NCBI GenBank assembly: GCA_030272585.1
Contig: BSYQ01000009.1
Coordinates: 2,356,001-2,420,000, forward strand
DNA from: Bryopsis sp. KO-2023
Lineage: Eukaryota; Chlorophyta; Ulvophyceae; Bryopsidales; Bryopsidaceae
Reading direction: 5' to 3'
DNA: 64,000 nucleotides
The notes below the pieces were generated by a model. That model had not been told where the DNA came from, ran no database searches, and was given only the letters and a program-made list of their open reading frames with translations. Below are positions 37,298-46,597 of this stretch, piece by piece. Position numbers and translations under genes: made by a program. The first letter of the stretch is position 1; every line of letters begins with the position of its first letter.

Positions 37298-38262
37298 TGG
37301 GCCCACCCACCTGGAGCTGTAGAACTCCGAAGAAAGAAAAGGAAAAACAGAAGAGAAAAGAAAAGAAAGAAAAAAAAAAAAAAAAAAAGGAATCCCAAAC
37401 CCAGGGCGCAGCCGAAGAAAGCTTAATCAAAATCGAACGGAAAAAGGAAAAATCCCAGGCTTACTCCAGCACGAAAAAATGAAGAAATAAGTTACTTCAT
37501 AATTTGCACAGGAAGAAAACGCAAATCCAGTGCGAAATGGAAATTGTGCTATGGCAGTTCGCCGAAAAAGAAAAGAAAAAAGAAAAAAGAAAAACCTATT
37601 TGAAAGCCCCAATGTGGTTCGAAAAAAGAAAAACCAAAACCCAGCAGTCCCAATAGAGTTCGAACTAAAAAGAAACGCACACCCAGTGCGGATAAAAAAG
37701 AGGGCTAAAGCCAGTTCGAAAAAGAAAGAGACCCAGAAGAGGGCGAAAAGAGGCAAAAGAAAAATATAGAAATAAACCCAATCACAGTCGATGCCCAAAC
37801 CGACACCCCAACCCCAGGGCGGGGCCGAAAAACACTTTATCAAAAATCGAAAAATCCCAGGCCCAATCCAGTTCCAAAAAAATAAAGAAATAAGTTACTT
37901 CATAATGGGAAAAGAAAGAAAGCCCAAAGCCAGTTCGAAAGTGATAAATTGCGATGGCAGTTCGCCCAGAGGAAAAAATGCAGTTCTAAAAGAAAAAAAC
38001 CCAGTAAAATGCAAATCCGCAGCATTCCCAATCGAGTTCGAACTAAATAGAAACGCGCACCCAGCGCGGCTAAAAAAAATGTGGCTAAAGCCAGTTCGAA
38101 AAAGAAAGAGACCCAAAAAGAAGAATAAAAACTAAACCACAGTGTATGCACAAACCGATCTCCTGTCGGTTGTGTTTTTGTGTTTGTGTTCGAAAAAGAA
38201 AGACACTCTAAAAAAATAAAAAGTAGCGTCCAGTGTCCAGTGTTTTTTTGTTTTTGTTTTTT
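37298..38262 (-). repeat. Repeat-rich 3' noncoding region of the retrotransposon
   Basis: Between the pol stop and the 3' LTR lie two imperfect copies of a roughly 370-bp unit, about 37383-37740 and 37787-38125. Shared blocks on the plus strand include ATAAGTTACTTCATAAT, AGAGTTCGAACTAAA-type segments and CTAAAGCCAGTTCGAAAAAG. The plus strand is A-rich, so the sense transcript is U-rich. Frames on either strand are Lys-rich (plus) or Phe/Leu-rich (minus) low-complexity sequence. I see no recognisable env. Confidence 0.7.
37302..37312 (-). other. Polypurine tract
   Basis: AGGTGGGTGGG on the sense strand, four bases from the 3' LTR, is in the right place to prime plus-strand DNA synthesis. Confidence 0.6.
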
Positions 38263-41136
38263 TTAAAGCTCATATTCCTTGATGTAATCAGCATGCATGG
38301 TGACGCGCCGGCCGTCCTGCATGTTGACCTCCCACCTTGTGTCCGAGAGTTGGTGAGCAATCCGGCCAGGTCCAAGCCAGCGAGGGCGGAATTTTCCACG
38401 AAGCGCTCCTGTGTGGCGCATATCGTAGATCCACACTTTAGCACCGAGCCGCCATTTTTTGGGCGAGCCAGTGCGAGTCCGGTTGACAAATGCTCGAGAA
38501 TGCGCCATGTTGATGTTGGCGGCGGCCCAGGCTTCTTCACTTGCGTTCCAGAAACGCCTGGGGGTGTCCCCTGTGATGCGGTTTACCATATCATTGCAGG
38601 CGGCAGTTGCTTGCGGCAGCACATCAGTCCAGCGTTCATGTTGTTCATCAGCGAGGATGCGACGGGTGCGCTCCAGGAAATTCCGGTTGGCTCGTTCACA
38701 AATTCCATGTGCACGGTGGAGGTGTGGTGGTGTCATAATCAGAGCGACATTGTTGTCTGCGAGCCACAAATTGAAAATCCGGCCGCGAAAAGAGGCGGCG
38801 TTATCACACATGAGAGTTTGGAAACGTCCACGTGTGTTTTTCCAGTGCTGGAGGACGGAGACCACCTCGGCTGCGCCTGTGCTTTTGGTAGGTGTGACCT
38901 GAATGTATCTAGTCAGGTGATCAATGACAAGGGCCACATATCGATAGCCATCGATGTTAGGGAGTGGCCCGATGTGGTCAACTGAGATGATAGCGTTTGG
39001 TCGCAGTGGTGTTGGCGAGCTACCATAGGGTGTTCGGATAGTGAGGGTTGCAAATTGTTGGCATGGGCCACAGGTGCAGATCTTACTGGCGATTGTTGAC
39101 CTCGAATAGTTGAACCCCAGGAGCTTCGCTCGTCTCCAGGTTCCATCGGTGCTTGTGTGACCTTGGTGAATGATTTTCCATATGTCTTCTGGGATAGTGT
39201 CGGTAGCTGGTTGCAGGGCGTTGATAGTGTGACTGGAAATGGCTTTGTGTGGGCGAGAGAGTAAGTCTGCACCGACGTTATCACTGCCTGGAACAAAAGT
39301 AACGGTCGAGTGGGCTTCGTTATGAAAAAACCAACCCAATAGACGAGCCTCCCTGACGTCCGTTGTCGTGATCGCGCCTGCTTGTAACTTGGTGGCCAAA
39401 GCACAGTTGTCGGTTTTTATGTCTGTGTGTGTGTCGCCACGCATTGCGCGTGTTTTTTTACAAGCCCAAATGAGCGCTTTGAGCTCGCCCAAATAGCTTG
39501 ATGTTGGTAAAGCCATGACAGCGCTCCCCATGTCCACGACGTTGGTTTCGAAGTGCTGGGTGTTGGTCGGATGCATGAATAGCATGTACCCTGCGAACCC
39601 TGACGACCAATCGCTTTCGAGAGTGAAAGACTTAGGTGTGACGCCTGTAGTCAGCAGCTGTCGCTGGCGCTGCATGGTGGAGCGCACAATCCTGTGTGAC
39701 TCGTCAGTGATAAGATTCCAGTCCACTCGTCCCCTTTCCAGTGCTGTGCGCAGATGCGCGCGCAGTGGTGCGAGCAGTACTTCAACATCTGGAATAGCCC
39801 GCCGACAGTATGATATAATCCCAATGATCCGTTGTAGATCTTTCACTGATTGTACTTTGCCGAGCTGCTCACACTTTTCCTCTAAATACGGCCCCAAATC
39901 CCAGCGTCCAGCTTTGATTCGGTAGCCGAGGAATGTGATTTCCTCGGTCAGCCATTCCACTTTGCTATTATTAACCTTCATGCCGTACTCATCCAGTCGG
40001 TCATAGACCTGCAGCACAGTTTCGAGCAGGGCCTGTCGACTTGAGGCGCCCACCAGTATGTCATCAGCGTACTGTATGCACTTGAGCCCCTTTAACACGT
40101 GGGCAGTACGCTCTGCAAAGAGTACTGACGACCACAGAAATCCTTGGGGTAAACGCGTCCAGATATATCTCCGAGGACCCCACGTGAATCCACAGAATTT
40201 GGATAGATCCTCGGAGATGGGTATTGAAAAGAAAGCATCTTTGAGGTCGATGCGACAGAAATAGGTCCAGGAGGGATCTATGTCATACATGGCACGCCAG
40301 GTGTCATTAGTTTCCGTGTTGGGAGGTGACCCTTGCCTGAAATAGGCGTTTAGCTTTCTGAAGTCGTTAGTCAGCCTGTACGTGTTATTTGGCTTACGTA
40401 CAGGCAGCAGAGGATTTAAATAGACAGAATCCGAGGGTGAGACTGACTGGATGTATCCCTTGTGTTCGTAATCATCCAGAAGTGCTTGTACAACTCGCCT
40501 GTCGGACACGGAGTCCATGCTGTACTGAGTTCTACTTCCAGTTTCCGTGGGTGTGACATGGGGTAGGTCTGTCAGTTCGACTTGAAGCTGCGCCATTCGT
40601 GGAATAATCGGGTGGTCGCTGAGGTCCCCGACGTTAGGAAAACGCTCGCACACTTCTCGCTGAATGGTTGTGGCATCGATCGTGGCTTCGGGATAGGCCA
40701 TCAGCGTCGCCACCGCGTATTCCTCTGGCGGCGACTCCAGTTTTCGTACTTGCCAGTCTGACAGTCCAGTCAGGTGCACCATTTGGGATCGGGGAGTAAA
40801 ATGGAGTACCTCTGTGGTACTATTGTACACTTCGACACGCAGGTGTCCTGCCGCAGTGGTACTGATTCCCGCAGTGATCCCCGTACGATGGATGGCAGAG
40901 GTGATGGTGACTCCCCCAATGACTGAAATAGCGAATGGTAAATATAGAGTCTTCCAGGTGAGGGGAGGTACGAAATGTGACTTCCCTGCCAGGACAGTGA
41001 GTGTGTCTGGTGTCTTCGAGTGAACTCCTGGTCCTGATTCTAGTGGCCAGAGCTGATTCAGGGTTAGTGTGCCCCCTTTCGGGGGCGTTAGTAGTTTTTT
41101 GGAGGCGATTTCCTGACGACTGTGCACCTCACACAT
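38263..41136 (-). CDS. pol: Retrotransposon Pol: reverse transcriptase, RNase H, integrase
   Basis: The open frame is 957 codons, entered in practice by a -1 frameshift at 41094-41100. Residues about 30-125 show a beta-rich stretch resembling a degenerate dUTPase (GISTTAAGHLRVEVYNST where dUTPases have GVID-D-Y-G). Reverse transcriptase spans about 215-420 (FCRIDLKDAFFSIPI, LPQGFLWSSVLFAE, QYADDILVG near 360). RNase H follows with its D-E-D-D set (FTLESDWSSG, GELKAL, IKTDNCAL, GADLLSR). Integrase has an HHCC finger (HQGH, then CTCGPC) and the catalytic D-D-E (SVDHIG, MCDNAA, CERANR). A GPY/F-like C-terminal module (RPRWLGPGRI) ends it. There is no chromodomain. It copies and integrates the element as DNA. 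Confidence 0.95.
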   Translation of the reverse strand: MCEVHSRQEIASKKLLTPPKGGTLTLNQLWPLESGPGVHSKTPDTLTVLAGKSHFVPPLTWKTLYLPFAISVIGGVTITSAIHRTGITAGISTTAAGHLRVEVYNSTTEVLHFTPRSQMVHLTGLSDWQVRKLESPPEEYAVATLMAYPEATIDATTIQREVCERFPNVGDLSDHPIIPRMAQLQVELTDLPHVTPTETGSRTQYSMDSVSDRRVVQALLDDYEHKGYIQSVSPSDSVYLNPLLPVRKPNNTYRLTNDFRKLNAYFRQGSPPNTETNDTWRAMYDIDPSWTYFCRIDLKDAFFSIPISEDLSKFCGFTWGPRRYIWTRLPQGFLWSSVLFAERTAHVLKGLKCIQYADDILVGASSRQALLETVLQVYDRLDEYGMKVNNSKVEWLTEEITFLGYRIKAGRWDLGPYLEEKCEQLGKVQSVKDLQRIIGIISYCRRAIPDVEVLLAPLRAHLRTALERGRVDWNLITDESHRIVRSTMQRQRQLLTTGVTPKSFTLESDWSSGFAGYMLFMHPTNTQHFETNVVDMGSAVMALPTSSYLGELKALIWACKKTRAMRGDTHTDIKTDNCALATKLQAGAITTTDVREARLLGWFFHNEAHSTVTFVPGSDNVGADLLSRPHKAISSHTINALQPATDTIPEDIWKIIHQGHTSTDGTWRRAKLLGFNYSRSTIASKICTCGPCQQFATLTIRTPYGSSPTPLRPNAIISVDHIGPLPNIDGYRYVALVIDHLTRYIQVTPTKSTGAAEVVSVLQHWKNTRGRFQTLMCDNAASFRGRIFNLWLADNNVALIMTPPHLHRAHGICERANRNFLERTRRILADEQHERWTDVLPQATAACNDMVNRITGDTPRRFWNASEEAWAAANINMAHSRAFVNRTRTGSPKKWRLGAKVWIYDMRHTGALRGKFRPRWLGPGRIAHQLSDTRWEVNMQDGRRVTMHADYIKEYEL
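41071..41100 (-). promoter_or_regulatory. -1 programmed ribosomal frameshift site
   Basis: On the sense strand the gag frame reads CCA AAA AAC TAC TAA. A AAA AAC (41100-41094) is a classic X XXY YYZ slippery heptamer. Seven bases later comes GCCCCC-GAAA-GGGGGC (41086-41071), a 6-bp GC stem closed by a GNRA tetraloop. Slipping back one base leads directly into pol (KKLLTPPKGG). The gag stop codon at 41090-41088 lies in the spacer. Confidence 0.9.
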
Positions 41137-42434
41137 CTGCCTGTCTGGTTATTCATCAGTTCGCCAGATTGACAGTTGATTGTCAACCCCACCTGTTGTA
41201 AGCCTGGGTACCCCAGAATCACCTGCCCAACATTAGCAGATATTTTGAACGGAATCTGGGCTGGTTGAGTCATAGGGCCGACAGACGTTTCCATAGTGAC
41301 ACTTCCTGCGATGGGGGATTTGGAGCCATTGAAACCAACAAGCGAGTCCTGCTGGGAGCACTTGTCATATGCGAATCCATATCGAATACAATCGGCCAGT
41401 GGAATTATGTTAGCTTCTGCACCAGTGTCGATGAGGCATTTCGTGATAGTCACACCGTTCAGGGTAATAGGGGTGTGAAGGTGTGTCTGTTTTGGCGAAA
41501 GCACATCACCGTTGCCTACTGCCTGCACTTTCGGTTGGGATGTTCGCCAGTTGGAGGGTGTGTCTGCGTTCTGTGGACGAGCTGAATGGCAGTGTCTGGC
41601 GATGTGGCCGAATTTGCCGCATTTGGTACACCGTTTGTCGTTGTCGGCTTGATTTCGTTTGAGTAAATCCGCCAGTGTTGCCTTCATTTCCTTGAACTCT
41701 TGATCCCTCGATGTATCCAATCGAGGCTCCTGAAGTGTGATCTTGAGCACTCGCCAAATTTTGCTGCCCAGTACCATTGCCAAACGACAGAGGGGAATTC
41801 GCTCCACCAGCGTAAAGCCTTTTTTTAGAACGCCCAAAACGTGTTGAACGTAGAGATAGCAATAGGCGACAAGGTTCAGCAAACCGACAAACAGAAGCAT
41901 ACCCAGCGCCTGCGAAATCCAAATCGCACCATCCTGCGTGATCTCCTGTAGACGCTCCCAGACGTCATGTATGGTCGTCACTGGATCGACGAAAAAAGCG
42001 ACGGTAGCTTGAAAAGCTTTCTCGAGCAGGTGAGAGCCTACGCCGACCACCATTCGCACGCAGCAAAAAACTGACGAACACCCTTCGATCACATAAATTT
42101 TTTCGCGGGGTCGTAGCCAGGCGAAAAATCCACTTTCCGTCGACCTTTGAATAGTTATCTCCTTCTTCGGTGTTTCTTCCAGAGGTGGCGTAGGCTTGGG
42201 TGGCCGGAGGTTGTTGTTCTTAGCAGCTGCTAGATCCGTCCACTCTGCCCGTAATAGTTCCACCTGTTTCTGTATTTTTTCGTGTTCTTTGGTGATCTCC
42301 TGGTGGTCACTCAGCTGCGCAACTACCTCCTTATCAGTAAGCGGTGTTGCTTCCAAAACAGTGAGTACCAGGAACGCGACCAGCGTCGTTACGTGCCTGT
42401 GCTTCATCAGAATCTTACGGAGCTCCGAAACCAT
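41088..42434 (-). CDS. gag: Retrotransposon Gag-protease with membrane segments
   Basis: 448 residues from the ATG at 42434. The frame stays open upstream to 42530 inside the LTR, and an alternative Met lies at 42407. Starting at 42407 the protein opens with a signal-peptide-like sequence (MKHRHVTTLVAFLVLTVLEA). A charged coiled-coil-like stretch follows (HQEITKEHEKIQKQVELL). Near the middle is a long hydrophobic segment (LGMLLFVGLLNLVAYCYLYV). Then come a zinc knuckle CTKCGKFGHIARHC (CCHC) and a pepsin-type retroviral protease with CLIDTGAEANIIP and VILGYPGLQQVG. Gag packages the RNA and protease processes the polyprotein. A membrane-inserted Gag is atypical for retrotransposons. Which Met is used is not decided by the sequence. 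Confidence 0.88.
   Translation of the reverse strand: MVSELRKILMKHRHVTTLVAFLVLTVLEATPLTDKEVVAQLSDHQEITKEHEKIQKQVELLRAEWTDLAAAKNNNLRPPKPTPPLEETPKKEITIQRSTESGFFAWLRPREKIYVIEGCSSVFCCVRMVVGVGSHLLEKAFQATVAFFVDPVTTIHDVWERLQEITQDGAIWISQALGMLLFVGLLNLVAYCYLYVQHVLGVLKKGFTLVERIPLCRLAMVLGSKIWRVLKITLQEPRLDTSRDQEFKEMKATLADLLKRNQADNDKRCTKCGKFGHIARHCHSARPQNADTPSNWRTSQPKVQAVGNGDVLSPKQTHLHTPITLNGVTITKCLIDTGAEANIIPLADCIRYGFAYDKCSQQDSLVGFNGSKSPIAGSVTMETSVGPMTQPAQIPFKISANVGQVILGYPGLQQVGLTINCQSGELMNNQTGRCVRCTVVRKSPPKNY
42418..42433 (-). other. Primer-binding site
   Basis: TGGTTTCGGAGCTCCG begins at the first base after the 5' LTR on the sense strand. A TGG start is expected for pairing with a tRNA CCA end. It differs from the common initiator-Met site (TGGTATCAGAGC), so the primer tRNA is uncertain. 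Confidence 0.7.
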
Positions 42435-42769
42435 GTTGATAGAGTTGTAGTTGTGCTTGTAGATTGCCTCGTTCGCAGGGGGGACGCGAACGTGTTGTGT
42501 ATGGGCGAGACCTGATCGGGGACTTTCCAACCCGATCCTTGTACTAAAGTCTTTACAAACACTCTATTCTTTCCTTCCCGAAGTTCCCTTTTATCCTAAC
42601 TGTTCAGGCGAAACGCCACTTGCCAGAAAAACGCAGGTCTAGTTTCTGTCGTTAGACGAAACGCCACTTCTTTCGAAAATGACTCTAATCGTGTCGATCC
42701 TATAGACTAATGTCCCATACCACCAATCTACACTCACAACTCCCCCTTTATCAACCTGGTTTAACAACA
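42434..42769 (-). repeat. 5' LTR (right), 336 bp
   Basis: Matches the left LTR along its full length as read by eye. The element's promoter should lie here. Confidence 0.93.
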
Positions 42770-42774
42770 CACCA
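42770..42774. repeat. Target-site duplication, right copy
   Basis: CACCA, matching the five bases outside the left LTR at 36957-36961. Confidence 0.9.
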
Positions 42775-43320
42775 AGCCAAAGTAGCCACACAATCAATCA
42801 CACAGAATCAAACACAAAGCCCTGAGTTACTTCACACAGGTTGCCTTTCTTCTTTGATGCTCAAACCCAAGATTTTAAAAGATTCATCGAACCCAAGGCC
42901 CCCAATTCGTCCCTGAGTTCACAGTCCGATCCAGCCCCCTTTCCCCCATGCGCTCCCAAGCGACCTTCCCCCCACCATGTCGTCAGTCCTGCGTCCTTGC
43001 CTTGTCGCCCTGCTGCAGCACCGACGTCCCAGCGCAGCACGCACGTACATGCTGCGCGAGCCGTCCCCCTGTGACTGGCTGCCTTCGCCCAGCACTCGAA
43101 ACAAAAAGAGTGATTCTAAACGCAAGTATTTATTTCGTTGATGCGACACATGTGAAGGCCTCACAGGAGAGCGTTTCGGAACCCCATTCTCGACAGTTTG
43201 CAGTTTCTGCGGATTCGCTGTCGAAAAACGATTGAGCCTAGCTGCGAGGCAAGCCGCGGTACCGTTGCTTCAACGCCACAGGGACTTCCGTTACCGCGAA
43301 AGACGCAAAAGACGCAGAAG
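42775..43320. other. Upstream region of the TPR gene
   Basis: About 550 bp between the retrotransposon and the preferred ATG at 43321. The reading frame stays open back to 43198, so a longer N-terminus (41 extra residues) is possible. No other gene seen. Confidence 0.5.
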
Positions 43321-46300
43321 ATGGGCGGTGGTCGGAAAAAATCGAAGTCGAAACCACGACGAAGGGGCGTGGGAGGCTCGACGACGGCTGCTTTCGACGA
43401 CCCTTCCCCGGGCCAGGTGAAAAGAAACGAGGTTACGGCGCGGATGGCTGAGATGTTGGCAGACCCTGCTGAGGCCGTCAAGGAACTTGGGAAGATTGAA
43501 TTCGACTCCTTCAGTCGCCCAAAGGAAGAGATGTTGAAACTGCACAGGAAAGCTCGGGCGGAATTGATGTCGCTGATGCCCTTGTGTGCCAAGAGTACTT
43601 CCAGCTTGCCGTATATCTTCGAGCCCAAGATGTCGAAAGCGCAGATCGCGACGTTGCGTCCTGTATGCCTGGAAGATCTCTTGGTGAGGACGACTCACGA
43701 AGGTTGCGTTTTGGACTGCGTTATTCTGGAGCTGCCCATTCTCACGTCGTGCGTTCATACGCTTGCTGAGGATAAGAACGGGGAGGCGTTCACGTTGTCG
43801 GTGGACAATATCCCTGGAGCGAACATCGCCATGGCGGAGAAATCTTTTCCCGTAGGAGCCAGGGTGAAAATCTTGGAGCCTTTTTTTTTTAACAAGGGAT
43901 TCGGCGTTAGGGTGGAGGACCCCAGCAAGATCGTGGTTTTCAGCAAGGACGAGATCGTCGACTACCGCGAGGAGGGGAACCGGCTTTTCAGGATGAAAGA
44001 TTTCGCCGGGGCGACGGACGCTTACACGAACGGTTTGAAGGACGCAACAGTCTTGTCGATATGTTTGGCGAACGCATCGGCGTGTTGTATGGAGTTGAAC
44101 CGCGGTATGGGCGCTTACAGCTTGGCGGTGTGCAGCTTGACGGTTAAGCCTTCGAACCAAATGGCGTGGACCAAAGCGCTGTTGTGCCTCTCGCAGATGG
44201 GGCGGATCTCGGAAGCGCGCAAGTTTTACGTGGAGGCACCGAGCGATGCGCACGCCACTCTGAGACCAATCTTGGAAATGTTCAGCGATGGACGCAGGAC
44301 GTCTTTGACGTCTAAACCGTTGGACACGGTTCTTCGCGAAAACTTGAAAAGCTTGTTGCCCGACCTGGATCTCGGCAAGAGAAAAACTCGCGTCGTGGAT
44401 GAAGTCGACGTGGAAAAGGTGAAGGCGGAGGGCAGCAGCTTCTTCAAGAAGGGCGAATACGAGCAAGCGCTGGAGTGCTATTTGAGCGTTATTCACGCAC
44501 ACGGGGACAAACAAAAACTGTTGTCGAATCGCGCCACTTGCAACTTCAAACTCGGCAAATTCGAACAGGCGGTTGTGGACGCGACGACTGCCGTCGTCGT
44601 GGGCGGTGCACACGTCGATTCCATCCGAAAAGCGCTGTTCCGTCGAGCGAGCGCATTGCGCGAGTTGAAGCTGTACGAAAGCGCCCTGGATACCGTTTTG
44701 TTCGCGAGATCCCACGGCATCCAGTTCGATGAGCTCACGGAGCTGGAGGGGGAGCTGCAGCAGCTGGTCAACCTGGCTCCACAAATGCCCAAGGGGACGA
44801 CGCGACTCAGACCTATCGAACCCAAGCACGAAATCGAATTCATGGAGGACGGGAAGGTGCGGGGCTCAGCCGTAACCCCGTTCAACGACTGGCTGGCGGC
44901 ATCTGGGCTCGATACCACCCACATCTTGGACAATCGAATTCCCAAATTCCACTTGAATTTCTTCAAGGAGGGCTATCTGCCCCCCCACTGCAACTCAAAA
45001 ATGTGCAAAGAGTGGGGCTTGAACACCTTCGAGGAAATGAGGGGATCCCCCATCCAGACAGACGAAGTTTTGGACATGAGCTTGAAAGATGGTATTAATC
45101 AGGAGTATGTCATGCGAAGACTGGGGTCAGACACCAGAGAAGACCTGAGGTGGTGGCTCAGTGCCCCAATAGGGGACGTCAGGGAAAAACCGAAGTGGAG
45201 GACAGAGATAGGCTATGCCTCTGATGCACTCCACAGTTTTGGAAACGTTTGGCCGAGGCCGATCGATTTGAGGTTTGGGAAAACGCATGTAGCGGTGGGG
45301 TATGTTGATTTGGGGGTCCTGGTTGCTGCTAATTACGTGGGGAGCGGCGAGGATGGTGTGATTAGGTTCGTCGGATATGAGACGTCGGTGTATTGCACAG
45401 CCAAGACAGGGGTGCTGGCTGAAATGTTTCGCATGGGGGCTCCTGTGGATTGCATTCTCCAAGTTTGGTATAGCTCAGGGTGGTCAGCAGAAACCATGAA
45501 AGCTTTCCGAAGTGCCTTGCTCGGATTGACGAAAAAGGGCTCGTTGCCGGAAGCTGCGCTGGCTGTTATTAAGTTTTGGTTAGGGGTATCCCAGATTCCG
45601 CTGTTGGTCGCTCAGGAAAAGTGGCTCCAGCTTCATCCTCAGCACCACTCCATACCAGGGAATCTTGTCAAAAAACGCGACAGGATAGAGGTCATGCAGT
45701 ACATGCTTACCGGCCGATTGTTGCTCAAGGATTGCGAAGTGGGCAGCGTGGTGATGTTCGGCAACCCTCCAGACCTGGCTCACCTGGACGAGGAAGAGAG
45801 TGTGCTGTGGTTGGTTTCTTTGGAAGAAATATCCATGCTCAATGAAAACGGCAGATACTCGGTGATGCATTGTGTGGTGGAAACTCTGAGGAGCAGGATC
45901 GCCAAAGCCAGGGCCTTGTTTTTGGATGGAAAAATGGAGATGGATTTGAGGTTGAAAGGGGTGACAGCGGGGGATGAAAAAGTGCACAGGGACATCGCAG
46001 AAATGGAGCCTTGGACGATGAGTTGGTCGAATTTGTGCGATTACAGCAGTGAAAAAGATTTCCACAAAATGCTGAAGGCTTGTTCGGTTCGCGACACGGT
46101 TCATTACATGCACACCATGAATTGGCTAATCCAGGTGAGTTTTTTTGGATCGTTCTCCTTCCCCCCCCCCCCCCCTCCTGAAGATGTAACCAGCTGAGTA
46201 ACCGTCCTCACTGATAGTTTTTTTGACGGGTGTGTTGTGTTTTCCTTTTTATTCGCAGGTGAAAGGTACCGACCTGAATGATCTCATGACCTTCCGTGGG

Positions 46301-46597
46301 GGGCCCGTAGATCAGCGCACTCTGTACAAATCAGCCAACGAATGGATGGAGAAAATGGCGAAAAAATCGGCCAAAGGAATTTTGCTTGCACCCCCTTGTT
46401 ATCACCCATCGAATACAGTGCATGCCTACCATGCAGGAATATTTTTCGGTGTATGGCTGGAACACTTTCTGGAAGCGGGGCGTGTCAGGAAGGAGCAAAC
46501 CGGAGCCGTCCATGTACGTCAGTTCAGTTTCTTTTGCAGGACGGAAGGGACCGCTTACTTTTCGTTTACTTATGACGATGAGATCAGATCTGCTTGA
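43321..46597 (+). CDS. TPR protein with DUF4470-like C-terminal region
   Basis: Two exons: 43321-46134 and 46259-46597, 1050 residues. The first exon is unusually long (2814 nt) for this window. I chose the ATG at 43321 because it starts a basic N-terminus (MGGGRKKSKSKPRRRG); a Met at 43198 is also in frame. Tetratricopeptide-like repeats occur at about 220-330 (YREEGNRLFRMKDFAGATDAY) and 360-470 (AEGSSFFKKGEYEQALECY, NRATCNFKLGKFEQAV). From about 610 the sequence resembles the DUF4470 family (NVWPRPIDLRFG, VIRFVGYETSVYCTAKTGVL, ILQVWYSSGW). The final exon has PPCYHPSNTVHAYHAGIFFG. TPRs suggest protein-protein contacts, but the function is unknown. No signal peptide or membrane segment seen. 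Confidence 0.75.

Larger units (their letters stand above)
36962..42769 (-). mobile_element. Complete LTR retrotransposon, Ty3-like gene order
   Basis: The 5808-bp element is bounded by two 336-bp LTRs in which I find no mismatch by eye, each starting TGTTG and ending CAACA on the element's sense (minus) strand. They are flanked by CACCA target duplications. On the sense strand the order is 5' LTR, primer-binding site, gag with protease, -1 frameshift, pol (RT, RNase H, integrase), 965 bp of T-rich repeats, purine tract, 3' LTR. RT-RNaseH-integrase order marks a Ty3/Metaviridae- or retrovirus-like lineage, not Ty1/copia. RT has YADD, not the YLDD/YVDD common in Ty3 elements. No stop or frameshift breaks either ORF apart from the programmed one, so the element looks young and possibly active. 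Confidence 0.95.

Noticed and set aside
37530-38135. Lys-rich plus-strand frames in the element's 3' region
   Set aside because: Composition follows from the A-rich repeats, and they are antisense to the element. The sense-strand Phe/Leu-rich frames are equally compositional, so I do not call an env gene.
43291-44829. 512-codon minus-strand open frame
   Set aside because: It is exactly antisense to the TPR-coding exon, which has clear domain matches. A shadow of biased codon use.
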